Source: Viscum album
Lineage: Eukaryota > Streptophyta > Magnoliopsida > Santalales > Viscaceae
Length of the DNA: 64,000 bases
Reading direction: 5' to 3'
NCBI GenBank assembly: GCA_963277665.1
Contig: OY728120.1
Location: 424,706,138 to 424,770,137, forward strand
The translations under genes were made by a program, and so were the position numbers. Positions 14,280 to 26,100 of the stretch are shown in pieces (within the stretch, counting starts at the first letter, position 1; each line of letters begins with the position of its first letter). The notes beneath the pieces are model-generated. The model ran no database searches. It had not been told where the DNA came from and worked only from the letters and a program-made list of their open reading frames with translations.

Positions 14280-17163
14280 AATTGGCACCATTTTATAGGA
14301 CCCTAGTGGTCTTTACTCACTATTTTTATTAACATATTTTAAATTATTTTTCTTCCTTTCATTTTAAAAAACAAAAAAAAATCATAAATTTCTAAAACAC
14401 TTAAAAAATATCTGTTCATGATGAATTTCAATTCAAATTATTATGCATGGACTAACTAATCTCAGGTGCAACTAGAAGATGAAATTAAAAAATCACATAT
14501 ATAAGAACTTCATGAAGACATTCAAAAATTGAAGAGAAATGCTAAAAGTTTTGATGAATATATTTGTTCACTGATGGAACAACCTGAACCTGATCCTGAA
14601 CTAGATCCTAAGCCAGAACGAGTGGTGAAAGAGATTTCACCGATCATTTTTTATGTCAAAGAACCTGATACTATTGAGAAGGAGCGACTAAAAGAGTTAA
14701 TCATTTCATCCTAAACTCGTCAATTTATTTATGATGTCCCTGATATACACATTCCAACTCATTCACTTATGGGAGATCAACATTTTTTGGATGAATCATA
14801 GAATAACTTTGTTGAAGATAACCTGAAACTTGATCTTCCCATCATTGATATTAAATAATTATAACCTTTTTAACTATATATTTATTTTGAATATACTGAA
14901 AAAAAATTCACCTACTGATATAGAGTTGTAAATGATCCTTCCTGAAGAGATCAATTTCCAGGATGACTTACTTGAAAGGGAAGATTTCTTGGTTGATTCA
15001 TCATGTTTTAATCTTATTCAAACTGAATTTTTTTCTAACTTCTCCTTTCCTAATTTTTTTTGATAAAACAGAAATGGAGAAAACCTTATATGATATGAAA
15101 GATACCACCCAAGTGGTGGTGATCAAAGTAGAAGAGTTGTAGAATCATGTGGTGCGACTACCTCCACTACAACAACTTTCAAACCAATTAGGGGAGGACA
15201 CCACAGAACTTCATAGGGAGCACCCCAATTTTTTCCTCCCACTCCTGAATTTAAATTCTATCTTTAGTCTTTCTTGGGGTTTGGGAGATTTCTTATCTTA
15301 TTTGGGGTTCTCAATTCTTGGTGTCATCTATTGGACACTGGAAAAAGTCACATGTGGTGGTTTGTCTTAAAGAAACCACATCCACCATCTGATTGGGGAT
15401 ATTCCACTGAAACTGCGTGACTAGGGGCAGTAAAAAACTAGCACCCTCTTGGGGGGTCAAACCAAGAATTGTCCCTTTTATATCCTCTTTATCTTTATTT
15501 TTATTTTCTTTTCTTTTTTGTTTTCATTTCATTCTTGTAGCTTTAATGTGGTATTAGTTAGGAGCTTAACTCAAGTCTGCCACTTAAAAATAAATCTTGT
15601 TGTGTCTTTCCTTTTCTTTATTTTATTTGCTGCACAATTTAAATTATACATGAAAAATGTCTCTTGATATGATTTTATCTAAAAATAGGGTATTAAATTT
15701 AATATGTGTGGGGGGGATTTCAACCTATTTGATGAATTTTAAGTGTGCTTCTATTTTTTTCATTTTTTTTCTTTTCTGGTGTGTTTTTAGGATTCTTGAG
15801 CTGAATCAAATACTTTGTAAAATTATAACCATCTAGGTATTTTTGAAACATTTCTTGATTTGAATATTTGAGGATTTAAATGATTTATGAATGGATTTTG
15901 TTTCTGATTTATGATATTTTCATTTGATGAATTTTCATTTATTGTTAAACTTATGTGCACTAGTGCTATCCAAATTGAAAATCATGCCCAACCCGAGAGG
16001 TTTCTAAACCAATTTTACATATTCTTAAATTTCCATTTTTCTTAAGAGTCTTGAGGCATGTTGAGTTATCTATAACATTCTCTTTTTCTCTTTTTCAAAG
16101 CTGTTAGAGTTCATGGAATGTGTCAAGTATGATTGAGGCATCACTTTCAAAGCCCTTTTTGCATTCCACTCTAATTTTGGACTACCTTTTCATCCAAACA
16201 TAATTAAGCCCCTAGTTTCTAGGAAATATCTTGTTAGGAATCCACATTACAATCCATTTACCCCTTTACATCCCACTATATAAGTTAAATGCATGATTAT
16301 TGTTGGACTAAAATTTGGGGGAGGGAGAAGATGGGTTGTATTTTTCTTTCCTAAATAATCTTTTTTAGCTTAATTGAATTTGTTTCCTTATTTATTTATA
16401 CTTGGGTGGAAGAAATTTCATTATGTAAAGATGTATGAATGGACAAAAATATCATTACAATGATGGTCCAAGTGTTCACCAATATTTGAAGATCAAAAGA
16501 TGCCTCACTTTTCCTCCAAAACATGATTCTGAAGAGAAATCCAGATCTGAATTCAAGCAGAAACAATGCTTAAATTGGGGAAAAGAGGGATTAAATACAT
16601 TGATGATTAGATTCCATGTGTTAACTACTAAAATGAATAGGTTTTTAGTTGTGATTAATTTTTGAGCTGATTTGGGAGCACACCATTCTTTGGAAAAAAC
16701 TGTTTTCATGCATTTACTTCACTTTAGAGCTTAACCCTCTTCATTCTGCCTCAGATGTTTTTACTTTCCAAACATTACAACCCTAAGCCTTATAAAAACC
16801 CATTAAAAAGACCTCATTAGTGAAACATTTTTGAATCTTTTAAGTATATATTCTAGTAAGATAGAAAGCCTATGGAGGGCACACATGTTCTTGGGAATGA
16901 GAAAAACTATACATTGATAATCTTTGAGTGAAGAGAGAAATGTTTTTTCGGGGAGTTAGGTATGAAATGCATGTGAGGATTGACATGAAATTTAATATAT
17001 TCATATGATTTTTTAGGAGATCAAAAAAATAATCTTTTTATGAGGCATGATATTTTCTTTTATATGATAATTGAGTTGTGTTGTCATTTATGCTTTGGGA
17101 AGTTTGTTTTGACCTTGGTAAAGGATGATTTCCCTAGAGTGTAATGTTTATGTGTGGGGGGAT
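14280..17163 (+). mobile_element. Internal region, array copy 4
   Basis: The primer-binding-like site is at 14283-14300 (TGGCACCATTTTATAGGA). The broken ORF is at 14418-15420. Purine tracts lie at 15703-15716, 16311-16330 and 17150-17163 (ATGTGTGGGGGGAT, LTR-adjacent). Confidence 0.88.
14418..15420 (+). pseudogene. Array ORF, copy 4 (broken)
   Basis: It keeps the ATG start. A clean segment at 14529-14714 encodes the acidic central block (KRNAKSFDEYICSLMEQPEP, then VVKEISPIIFYVKEP). The rest is broken by stops. The usual terminal TAA is lost and the reading runs on to TGA at 15418-15420. Confidence 0.77.
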
Positions 17164-18716
17164 TGATAGAAAAAATATTTTCAATTATTTTATTCTTAAT
17201 TTTAATGTTTTTAATCCCATAAATGTGTTATATCATGGGCAATGGTCACATTTTATGTTTTAGGAACATTTTTTAGCTTAATTAGAAAAATTGCATATTT
17301 TGGATTTAAACCGTTTTAATTTATATTAATGTTTCAATCATAACATTTTCTACACTAATGTAAATTGAAAAATTATTCCTTTATAGGTTTATATGTTCGA
17401 TGAGATTCATTTTATCCATATGTATCCAAAGCTCTAGCCATAATTTGGAAGCCCAAATCCATCTCACAAGTCAGGCATCGAAAACTGTGCACAAATCTGA
17501 CGAATTTTATTATTAGGGACATATCTCATAAATTTCTAAAACCATTTGACCTGATATTTTACATGTGGAAAGACAACATCAGTATAGAGAACTTTAATTA
17601 AGATGTCCACACCTGAGTCTTTCATTATCTGGGTCATTAATGTGTTGGAACTCACTGCATTGGAATACCAAAAGTTTGCCCGACCATATTAAATGTCAAG
17701 AGAAAATTGAATATATCTCTCTCCATACTTGTCTAATCAAGAAATATTTTTTGGGTCCATAGAGGCGAGGTATAGGAACAACTTTCAAGTAATAATAGTT
17801 CCCAAATTCAACAATTAAGGAGGCCATCCATGCACATACTTTGGGAGGACAATTTTTGTATCCAAACTTTCACCCCCTATCCCTATAAAAGAGTGTTTCT
17901 TATTCATTCCAAATGGTTGGAAACATAGCGGTATCCTTTATTGGACATTTTATGTAGTTTAGTGTTTTAATTTATTTTACTTTCATTCGGTAATTTCATT
18001 ACATATTTTCATTTAAGTGGTCTCCTTTCTCTACATTTAATTCTATCATTTGTTTTCTTCCCCCATTTTCTTCATCACTATGAACTCTTATGCTTATGAT
18101 CATGAGTAGCTAACCCAAAGAATTTCTCGAGTGAGTAATCCAGTGATGAACCAAATATTTGTAATATTCATTCTAAATGTTTCTTAATTTATTAGAGTTA
18201 TACTGAGGGGGGTCTTAGTGGGAAAGGTGGATTTGTGTCCCCACTTACCACCCGAGGATTAGCTTCACTTCTGCAATATTTTCTTTCAATTGAGGAGGTG
18301 GATGTATGTTCTCTCAGTGATCATTGAGAGTACCAAATATTCACAACCATATGTAGAGGATTATTCTCACACATATGATGGATTCTGTTCATTAATTAAA
18401 TTATAAACTAATAATGAGATGATGAAGGTTCACTCTGGGCGATGCTTTTGGGAATGTATCCTTTCTTATGACATCATTCTATTTGCATTCATTATGTTTT
18501 CATTGCATCTGCATATTAAATTTCATTATTTCATTATTGTTTCTAAAATCTCATTTATGGTCATTTTATTTCATATATATATAAAATATATAATGTTTGA
18601 ATTAGAAGTAGTGATATCTTGACCCCAAAAGGCTCCTTAAGATATCGACCTAGGTCAGCTACTATGTTGCTCGTAGTATAAATGTTTTTGAAAGCACACA
18701 TGACAACTTTTAATCA
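17164..18716 (+). repeat. LTR 5 of array
   Basis: It is 1553 bp, TGATAGAAAAAATATTTTC...TTAATCA (one base changed from TTCATCA). The TATA box is at 17884-17891. The palindrome at 18093-18106 reads CTTATGATCATGAG. Confidence 0.92.
17884..17891 (+). promoter_or_regulatory. TATA box of LTR 5
   Basis: TATAAAAG in the context CCCTATAAAAGAGTG, as in the other copies. Confidence 0.62.
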
Positions 18717-21593
18717 AATTGGTGCAATTTACAAGGATCCAAGTGGTCTTTACTCACTATTTTTATTCACATATTTTAAATTATTTTACATACTTTCATT
18801 TAAAAAAACAAAAAAAAATCATAAATTTCAAAAACACTAAAAAAATATTTGTTCATGATGAATTTCAATTCAAATTATTATGCATGGACTAACTACTCTC
18901 AGGTGCAACAAGAAGATGAAATTAAAAAATCTCATATGGAAGAACTCCATGAAAACATTCACAAACTGAATATAAATGCTAAAAGTTTTGATGAATATAT
19001 TCATTCACTGATGGAGCAACCTGAAGCTGATCTTGAACCGGAACATGATCCAGAACAAGTGGTGAAAGAGATTTCACCAATCATTTTTTATGTCCAAGAA
19101 CCTAAGACTGGTGAGAAGGAGCAACTAAAAAAGTTAATCATATCATCCCAAATACATCCATTTCTTGATGAGGTCCCTGATTTAAACATTCTAACTGATG
19201 CACTTATGGGAGATCAACATTTTTTGGATGAATCTTGGAATAACTTTCTTGAATATAACCTGAAACATGATCTTCCCATCATTGATATTGAACAATCATA
19301 ACATTTTGACCTCTATCTATATTTATAAGATGATGAAAAAAATGCACCTGCTCATATGGAGTTTCCAATGATCTTTCCTGAAGAGATCAATTTCCACGAT
19401 GACTTACATGAAAGGGAATATTTCTTTTTTGATTTGTTTGTTTTAATATTATTCAAAATGAATTGTATTATGACTTCTTCTTTCCTAAATATTTTGATAC
19501 AACACAAATGGAGCAGACCTTGGATGATACAAAAGAAACCACCCAAGTGGTGTTGATCAAAGTAGAAGAGCCAGAGAATCATGTGGTGTGACTTCCTCCT
19601 CTACTATAACTTTCATACCATTTGGAGGAGGACATCACAGAACTTTACATAGAGAACCCCTATTTTCTTTTCCCTCCTACTCCTGAACTCAAATTATATC
19701 TTTGTTCATTCATGGGGGTTAGGAAATTTATTATCTTATCTGGGGTTCTCCATTTTGGTTGTCTACTTATGGACACTAGAAAAAGTCACATGTGGTGGTT
19801 TATCTCAAAGAAACAATATCCACCATCTGATTGGCGATAATCCACTGCAATTTCCTGACTAGGGGCAGAACAAACCTATCACCTGCTTGGGGGGTCAAAC
19901 TAAGATTTGTCCCTTTTCTATCCTTTTTCTCATTCTTTTTATTTATTTTTCTTATGTGTTTTTATTTCTTTCTTGTAGCTTTAACGTGGTATCGGTTGGG
20001 AGATTAACTCAAGTCTCCCACTAAAAAATAAATCAGGTTGTGTTTTTCCTTTTATTTATTTTATTTTCTACCCAATTTAAATTCTACATGAAAAATGTCT
20101 CTTGATATGATTTGATCTTAAATGAGGGTAGTAAATTGAATATGTGTGGGGGAGGGATTTGAACCTATTTTAATAATTTTGAGTGTGCTTCAATTTTGTT
20201 TTTTTTTTGGTTTGTTTTTAGAATTATTGAGCTGAATCGAATACTTTGTAAAATTTAAACCATCTTGGTATTTTTGTAACATTGCTTATTTGAATATTTT
20301 AGGATTTAAATGATTCCTGAATGGATTTATTTTCTGATTTATGATCTTTTAATTTGATGAATTTTGATTGACTGTGAAACTCATGTGCACTAGCACTGTT
20401 AAAATTGAAAATCTTGCCCAACCCAAGAGTTTTATAAACCTATTTTACATCTTCTTACATTTATCTTTTTCTTGAGAGTCTTGAGGCATGTTTTTTGATA
20501 CAGAAAATTTTATTTTTCTATTTTTCAAAGCTTTTAGAGTTCATGGAATGTGTCAAGTATGATTGAGGCATCACTTTGAAATCCCCTTTTTCATTCCACT
20601 CTAATTTGTGCTTACCTTTTCATATAAACATCCTTAAGCCCCTATTATCCATGGAATACCTTATTAGGAAGCCACATTAAAATCCATTTATCCCTTTCCA
20701 ACCTTCTCTAGAAGTTAAATGAAAGATTAATATTGAACTTAGGTTTGTGGGAGGGAGAGGATGGGCTGTATTTTTCTTTCCTAAAGAATCTTTTGGAGCT
20801 TAATTGAATGGTTTTCCATATTTATTGCTTCTTGGGTGGAAAAAATTTCATTATGGAAAGATTTATGATGGACCAAAATATCATTACAATGATGGGTTTT
20901 GTGTTCACCAATATTTGAAGATCAGAAGCTACCTCTCGTTTCCCCCAAAACATGATTCTAAAGAAAAATCCAGATCTGAATTCAAACTAAAACAATGCTA
21001 AAATTGGGGAAAAGAGGTTTGAAAATAATTGATGATGAAATTACATGTGTGAACTTTCCAAAGGAAGAGGTTTTTGGTGGTGATTAATTTTTTAGATGAT
21101 TGGGGAGCACACCATTCTTGGGAAAAATAGTTTTCATGCATTTACATCACTTTAGAGCTTAAACCTCTTCATTCTGCCTCAGATGTTTTTACATTTAAAA
21201 CTTGCCAACCCTAAGCCTCAGAACAACCCATGAAAAAGACCTCATTATGGAAACATCTTTGACTCTGTTAAGTGGAGATACTAGGAGTATATAAAGCCTA
21301 TGGAGAGCACACATGTTCTTGGGAATGAGAAAAACCCCACATTGAAAATCCTTGAGTGAAGAGAGAAATATTTTTCTAGGGAGTTAGGTACGACATGCAT
21401 GTGAGGATTAACATGAAATTTAATGGATTAATGTGATTTTTTAGGAGTTCAAAAAAAATTATCCATTTATGAGGCATGGTATTTTCTTTAATAAGACAAT
21501 TGAGTTATGTTGTCATTTATGCTTTTGGAAGTTTTTTTTTGACTTTGGTATAGGATGATTACCCATGAGTGTAATGTTTAAGTGTGGGTGGAT
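18717..21593 (+). mobile_element. Internal region, array copy 5
   Basis: The primer-binding-like site is at 18720-18737 (TGGTGCAATTTACAAGGA). It holds the best-preserved ORF (18855-19840). The remaining 1.75 kb is non-coding, with purine tracts at 20140-20157, 20741-20760 and 21580-21593 (LTR-adjacent). Confidence 0.9.
18855..19840 (+). pseudogene. Array ORF, copy 5: unrecognised acidic protein, best-preserved copy
   Basis: The ATG at 18855 opens 149 uninterrupted codons to a TAA at 19299-19301. An upstream in-frame TTG at 18849 is not a plausible plant start. The same frame resumes at 19356 (MEFPMIFPEEINFHDDLHER) to about 19500. After a frameshift, the C-terminal block runs from 19622 to TAA 19838-19840. 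Visible blocks in order: an Asn/Tyr-rich N-terminus, a Lys/Glu helical stretch, an acidic Glu-Pro-Asp stretch, VVKEISPIIFYV, MGDQHFLDESW, PEEINF and a Trp-rich end (MWWFISKK). I recognise no retroviral domain and no zinc knuckle. It may be a remote gag-like protein or something specific to this family. It sits 138 bp after the LTR, where gag would be. Confidence 0.75.
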
Positions 21594-23133
21594 TGATAGA
21601 ACAAATATTTTCAATTATTTTATTCTTAATTTAAATTTTTTTAATCCCATAAAAGTGTTATATCAAGGTAAATTTTCACATTTTATGTTTTAGGAACATT
21701 TTTTAGCTTAATAAGAGAAATGGCTTATTTTGGATTTAAAGAGTTTTAATTTATTTTAATGTTTCAGCTGTAAATTTTTCTACACTGATCCAAATTGAAA
21801 AATACTTATTTTATAGGTTTATATTTTTTATGGTCTTCATTTTATCCTTCTGTAACCAATTCTCAATCTATCATGTGGAAGCTCAAATCTATCTCACAAG
21901 CCAGGCCTCGAAACCTGTGCAGAGATCTGACGAATGTTATTTTTGCGGAAATTTATTCTAAATGGCTACACCATTTGAGATGAAATTTTACATAGAGAAA
22001 GAATACTTCTGGAGGAAGAACTTTTATTGAGATGGTCGTGCCTGATTCGATCATTCTCCAGGTAATTATTACATTAGAACTCACTACATTGGAATACAAA
22101 TTGTCAGCCTAGCCAGATGAAATGTCATGAGTAAATAGAGGATATATCTCTCCATACTAATCCAATAAAGATGGAAATTCATGGGTCGATAGGGGAGAGG
22201 TATGAAAACAACGTTAAAGAAGTAAGAGTTCCCAAATTCTTCCATTAATAAGTCCATCCATACGCATTCTTTTAGTGGACTATTTTTGGAGCCAAATTTG
22301 CACCCCCTCTCCCTATAAAAGAGTGTTTCTTCTTTATTCCAAATAGTTGGTTTGTTATACATCTTATGTAGTTTAGTGTTTTAATTTATTTTAATTTAAT
22401 TCTGTAATTGAATTACATATTTTAATTTAATTGTTCTCCTTTCTCTCCATTTCATTCTCTCTTTTGTTTTCTTCCCCCATTTTCGTCATCCCTGTGAACT
22501 CTTATACTCGTGATCATGAGTAGCTAACTCGAGGAAGTTCCTGGGTGAGTAATCTAGTGATGATCCCAAGCCTTTGAACATTCATTGTTAATTTTTCTTA
22601 TTTTCTTAGATTTATACTGAGGGGGATCTTAGTGGGAAAGGCACATTTTTGTCTCCACTTTCCACCCGAGGTTTAGCTTTCACTTCTGCAATATTTTTCC
22701 TCGATCGAGGAGAAGGATGTATGGTCTCTTGGAGATCATTGAGAGTACCATATATTCACAAAAATATGTAGAATTGTATAGTCACACATATGACGGAGTG
22801 TGTTAATTAAGTAAATTAGAAACTAATAATGAGACGATGAAGGTTCACTCTGGGTGATGCTCTCAGGAAAATATCTATTTTCTTATAACATCATTTTGTT
22901 TGCATTCATTGTGTTTGCATTGCATCTGCATATTAAATTTTAGTATTTAATTATTGTTTCTAAACTCTTATTTATGGTCATTTTATTTCATATATATATC
23001 AAATATAAAAAGTTTTAATTAGAAGTAGTGATTTATTGACCACAAAAGGCTCCTCAAGAGATCGACCTAGGTCAGCTATTGTATTTCACTTAGTATAATT
23101 ATTTTTGAGAGTGCACACGACAACGCTTCATCA
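21594..23133 (+). repeat. LTR 6 of array (terminal LTR)
   Basis: It is 1540 bp, TGATAGAACAAATATTTTC...CGCTTCATCA. The TATA box is at 22314-22321 and the palindrome at 22507-22520 (CTCGTGATCATGAG). It is the last unit. Unlike the others it is followed not by AAT and a primer-binding-like site but by unrelated DNA (CACTC...), so the array ends exactly at an LTR terminus. Confidence 0.92.
22314..22321 (+). promoter_or_regulatory. TATA box of LTR 6
   Basis: TATAAAAG in the same LTR context as copies 1, 3 and 5. This LTR would drive read-through transcription into the flanking DNA at 23134 onward. Confidence 0.6.
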
Positions 23134-26100
23134 CACTCTATTTTGTAACATGGATGAAAGTTTTAAAATAAAGTACTATAAGTATAAGAAAGGAAGAAAA
23201 TTGAATAATACCAAGGGTTTCACACTTCACCAAATCCCCTCAACTTTGGTCCCATGGAACAACATTGGCATGCAGGGTACCTACGCATTATCCTGCATGA
23301 TAGACCTACATATTAGCCTATGCGACAGAACTACATGAGCCATTAAATTTACCTGGGGTCCCATATTTTACTATAAATAAGACCCTATATCACCTCATTG
23401 AGATGAAAAATAAGTCCCTAAGAACTCTTAATGCTCTTCTTTCCCTAGTCCTTCACCAAGGACCTCAAAACCCTTTTAGGTAGCTCTCCAAACCCTGAGA
23501 TAAGATAGACTTATGGGGGTAGTGGAACCAATGTACTCCTAGGGTCTGAAATACATAACACATGTGTGAGGTACTCTTTCTTCATTGTTTTATGAACACT
23601 AGTATGATGTCTCCTTCCCTAACTAGGAACCTGTGTGAGAAACGTTTGGTAACACTTGAGGAGACCGTTGAAGCCTTGAGAAAAGCCTCACCCATCTGTT
23701 GTTTCCCAAGTGGTCAATCACCCAAAAAACTTCTACATCACACAAGTTTACATGCACAAAGTTATTTCAATCTACATAATCTGACCTTGTGAGAGACCCC
23801 CTTGTCTCACCCAACCTCTACCCTATGAGATCCACATCTCAAGCCCTCTTCCTAACCACCAATGGTAGGGCCTATATTACTTTGGATCCCTCATTTGAGA
23901 GAGACCAAATTAAAACCTCTACTAAATCCTCTAGATGATAAAAACCATGGATATAGGAACACCATATTTTCTCCCATTTGGATATGAATTAATTTAGTCA
24001 TATGTGTCATGCACTTGTCCTACTTGATGGGTAGGGTCCTCGGGGTGCATGTGTGTATGCATCCCTTCTGTCATGAGGACCTCGACACTGGGGGAAGTAT
24101 CAGATATCTATGGTTCTCAGAGATAAGGGTTGGAGCTGTATTCTTCCCACATATTCTCTAATACTAGGGACCTACAGTTCCAGGAGGTGAGGTTGAGGGT
24201 CACACTCCATTTGAAACGGAATGAGATCCTCATCTCTTCCCCATGAACTAATTTTCTGGCATCCCTCCTGGAGTAAGACCCTAGACTTTCTTACTGGACC
24301 TCTCCTACTTCATTCCTTCCTCCTTCTCCATGACTGATGGTTGTACCCATATGGGTAGTTAGATATTACTATCCATTTTACAATGATGGGAGTGAAGGGG
24401 CCCACTAAATCCCTTTCTTCTTCTATTGTATCCTCATACTCTTCTAGCAATGGTAGAAGGATTTTTTGGTTTTCCTGATCTTTAACTTCCTCTTATTTAT
24501 CACACAAAGGATGAATCGTGTGGGATTATAGGTTAGCTAAAATCTTTACATCTACACAACCATATGCATGTTTTGGAAAAGAATATTTTTTTGGATCATT
24601 CTCCCACCTTCCTTCATAGGGCCTCTATAGGCTTGGGCCCTCAAATCCTTATTCCCAACCTCAGATCCTCCTATTCAATATAAGACCCAATCATAACCAA
24701 GTTTTTGGGAATCATTCCAAGTGTATGACCCAACCAAACAAGTAAATACCCTTCTATAATAAACCACAACCTAATCATCTTGAAGGGTTATACTTCCCTA
24801 TGAGACAAACCTTAAGAGGGCCTCCTAGGTATGGGTTCTTACAACCAAACTATAAGAGATTTGATTCATGTTAAAATGGGATGTGTAGGAAGACTCCTTG
24901 AAGACCAAAACCAACACCCTAAATCAATCCTATTTCTCTCTAGGTAATATTCCCAGTATGGACTCATTCATATTGGGAATAGATATCCCTTTCAGGTTCC
25001 TTGGGCCACTTCAGGAAAATTCCCACACCAAAAAATTACTAGTCACCTTTCACCTAGACATCCTTGTCACATGACATTAAACTACAAGTTTTGATCCTTA
25101 TCACATTACCATAAAAGTTAGGATGTATCCATTGTAGTGGCACAAAACTATGTGGGTTTTGATTCCTTTCACAAGGATACATAGGAATCCCATCTATGGG
25201 TTTGAAATTGATATAAAAAAAAGATCACATCTCCTCGTATGATGATCCATTCCACTGTGCCCCACTGTGTGGATAAAAACCATCATCGTAATAATAAACA
25301 TTGAAACAATATATGGTCAGTACAAAATAGGGTACCATTGGTTGATAACCTATGATAAATACATATATCTCCACTAGCAAAGAAACTATGATACATATAG
25401 ATGATTCTAAATTCCATATATACTAATAGTTGATTGTCAAATAAAGGTTGGCCCACATCATACTTGGTAATTAATGAAGGATTCATATCATATCTTAAAT
25501 CTATAATAGAGTCCCAAAGTAGGTAATAATTCCCCTAAAAAGGTGGGATGATCTTGACCTCCCATCCTCTCATCCAATGTGAGTTATTAAGTATCGTTGT
25601 CCCAAGGTCCAAATGAGAACCTACCTTTTGAAAGTAGGTCCATGAGTTCTCATAGATGTAAAATAATTGGGTGTTTCCAGTTCTAGGAATAAACCCCATT
25701 TGAAAACACTTGAAAGGTACATGTGTTTATACATAAAGGTTGTTCCACCAACACCAAAAAACACCATTTCATCACTTAATGGAATTTTTGAGTAAGAAAC
25801 AAAAATGATGAACTTGACATGAAAGATTGTAAAAAATTCAACCCCCTACAATAAAATGTCTAGCGACTAATTTTAATTAGAAACAAAAACAATAAACCTG
25901 ACATGAAACCTTAACCAATATTATGGTTTCACTAACTTTCCAAACCCCTTTCTCTCTCAAAATTAAAGAGGTCCAAGCAAGAAAATCAATTGTGCATGTT
26001 TTCATTTAATGAGATGCTACTTTTATATGCTTTTCTTGTTTTTGTTTGTCCCCTATATTTCAGGAACATCTAATAGGATCACCCATCAATCCAAATTGAT

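Larger units (their letters stand above)
1..23133 (+). mobile_element. Tandem array of a non-autonomous LTR retrotransposon
   Basis: Six LTRs (about 1.55 kb each, the first cut by the window edge) alternate with five internal regions (2875-2889 bp). The order is LTR-internal-LTR-internal and so on, with a period of about 4.43 kb, all in the same orientation. LTRs begin TGATAGA and end CATCA or a close variant. Each is preceded by a purine tract and, except the last, followed by AAT and a primer-binding-like site. No flanking DNA or target duplication separates copies, so neighbours share an LTR. One 60-base comparison of copies 2 and 3 (5111-5170 against 9552-9611) shows 9 differences. No pol domain is visible in any copy. 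The likely origin is LTR-LTR unequal recombination, or insertion of a concatemer, followed by long decay. Confidence 0.93.

Noticed and set aside
18419..18622. A 67-codon frame, with a similar one at 5081-5320
   Set aside because: They fall in the LTRs of the array, are hydrophobic by composition, and are broken in the other copies, so they are not genes.
1..23133. Segmental duplication of a host gene
   Set aside because: Each unit has LTR ends, a primer site and a purine tract; no host-type gene or intron-exon structure is seen.
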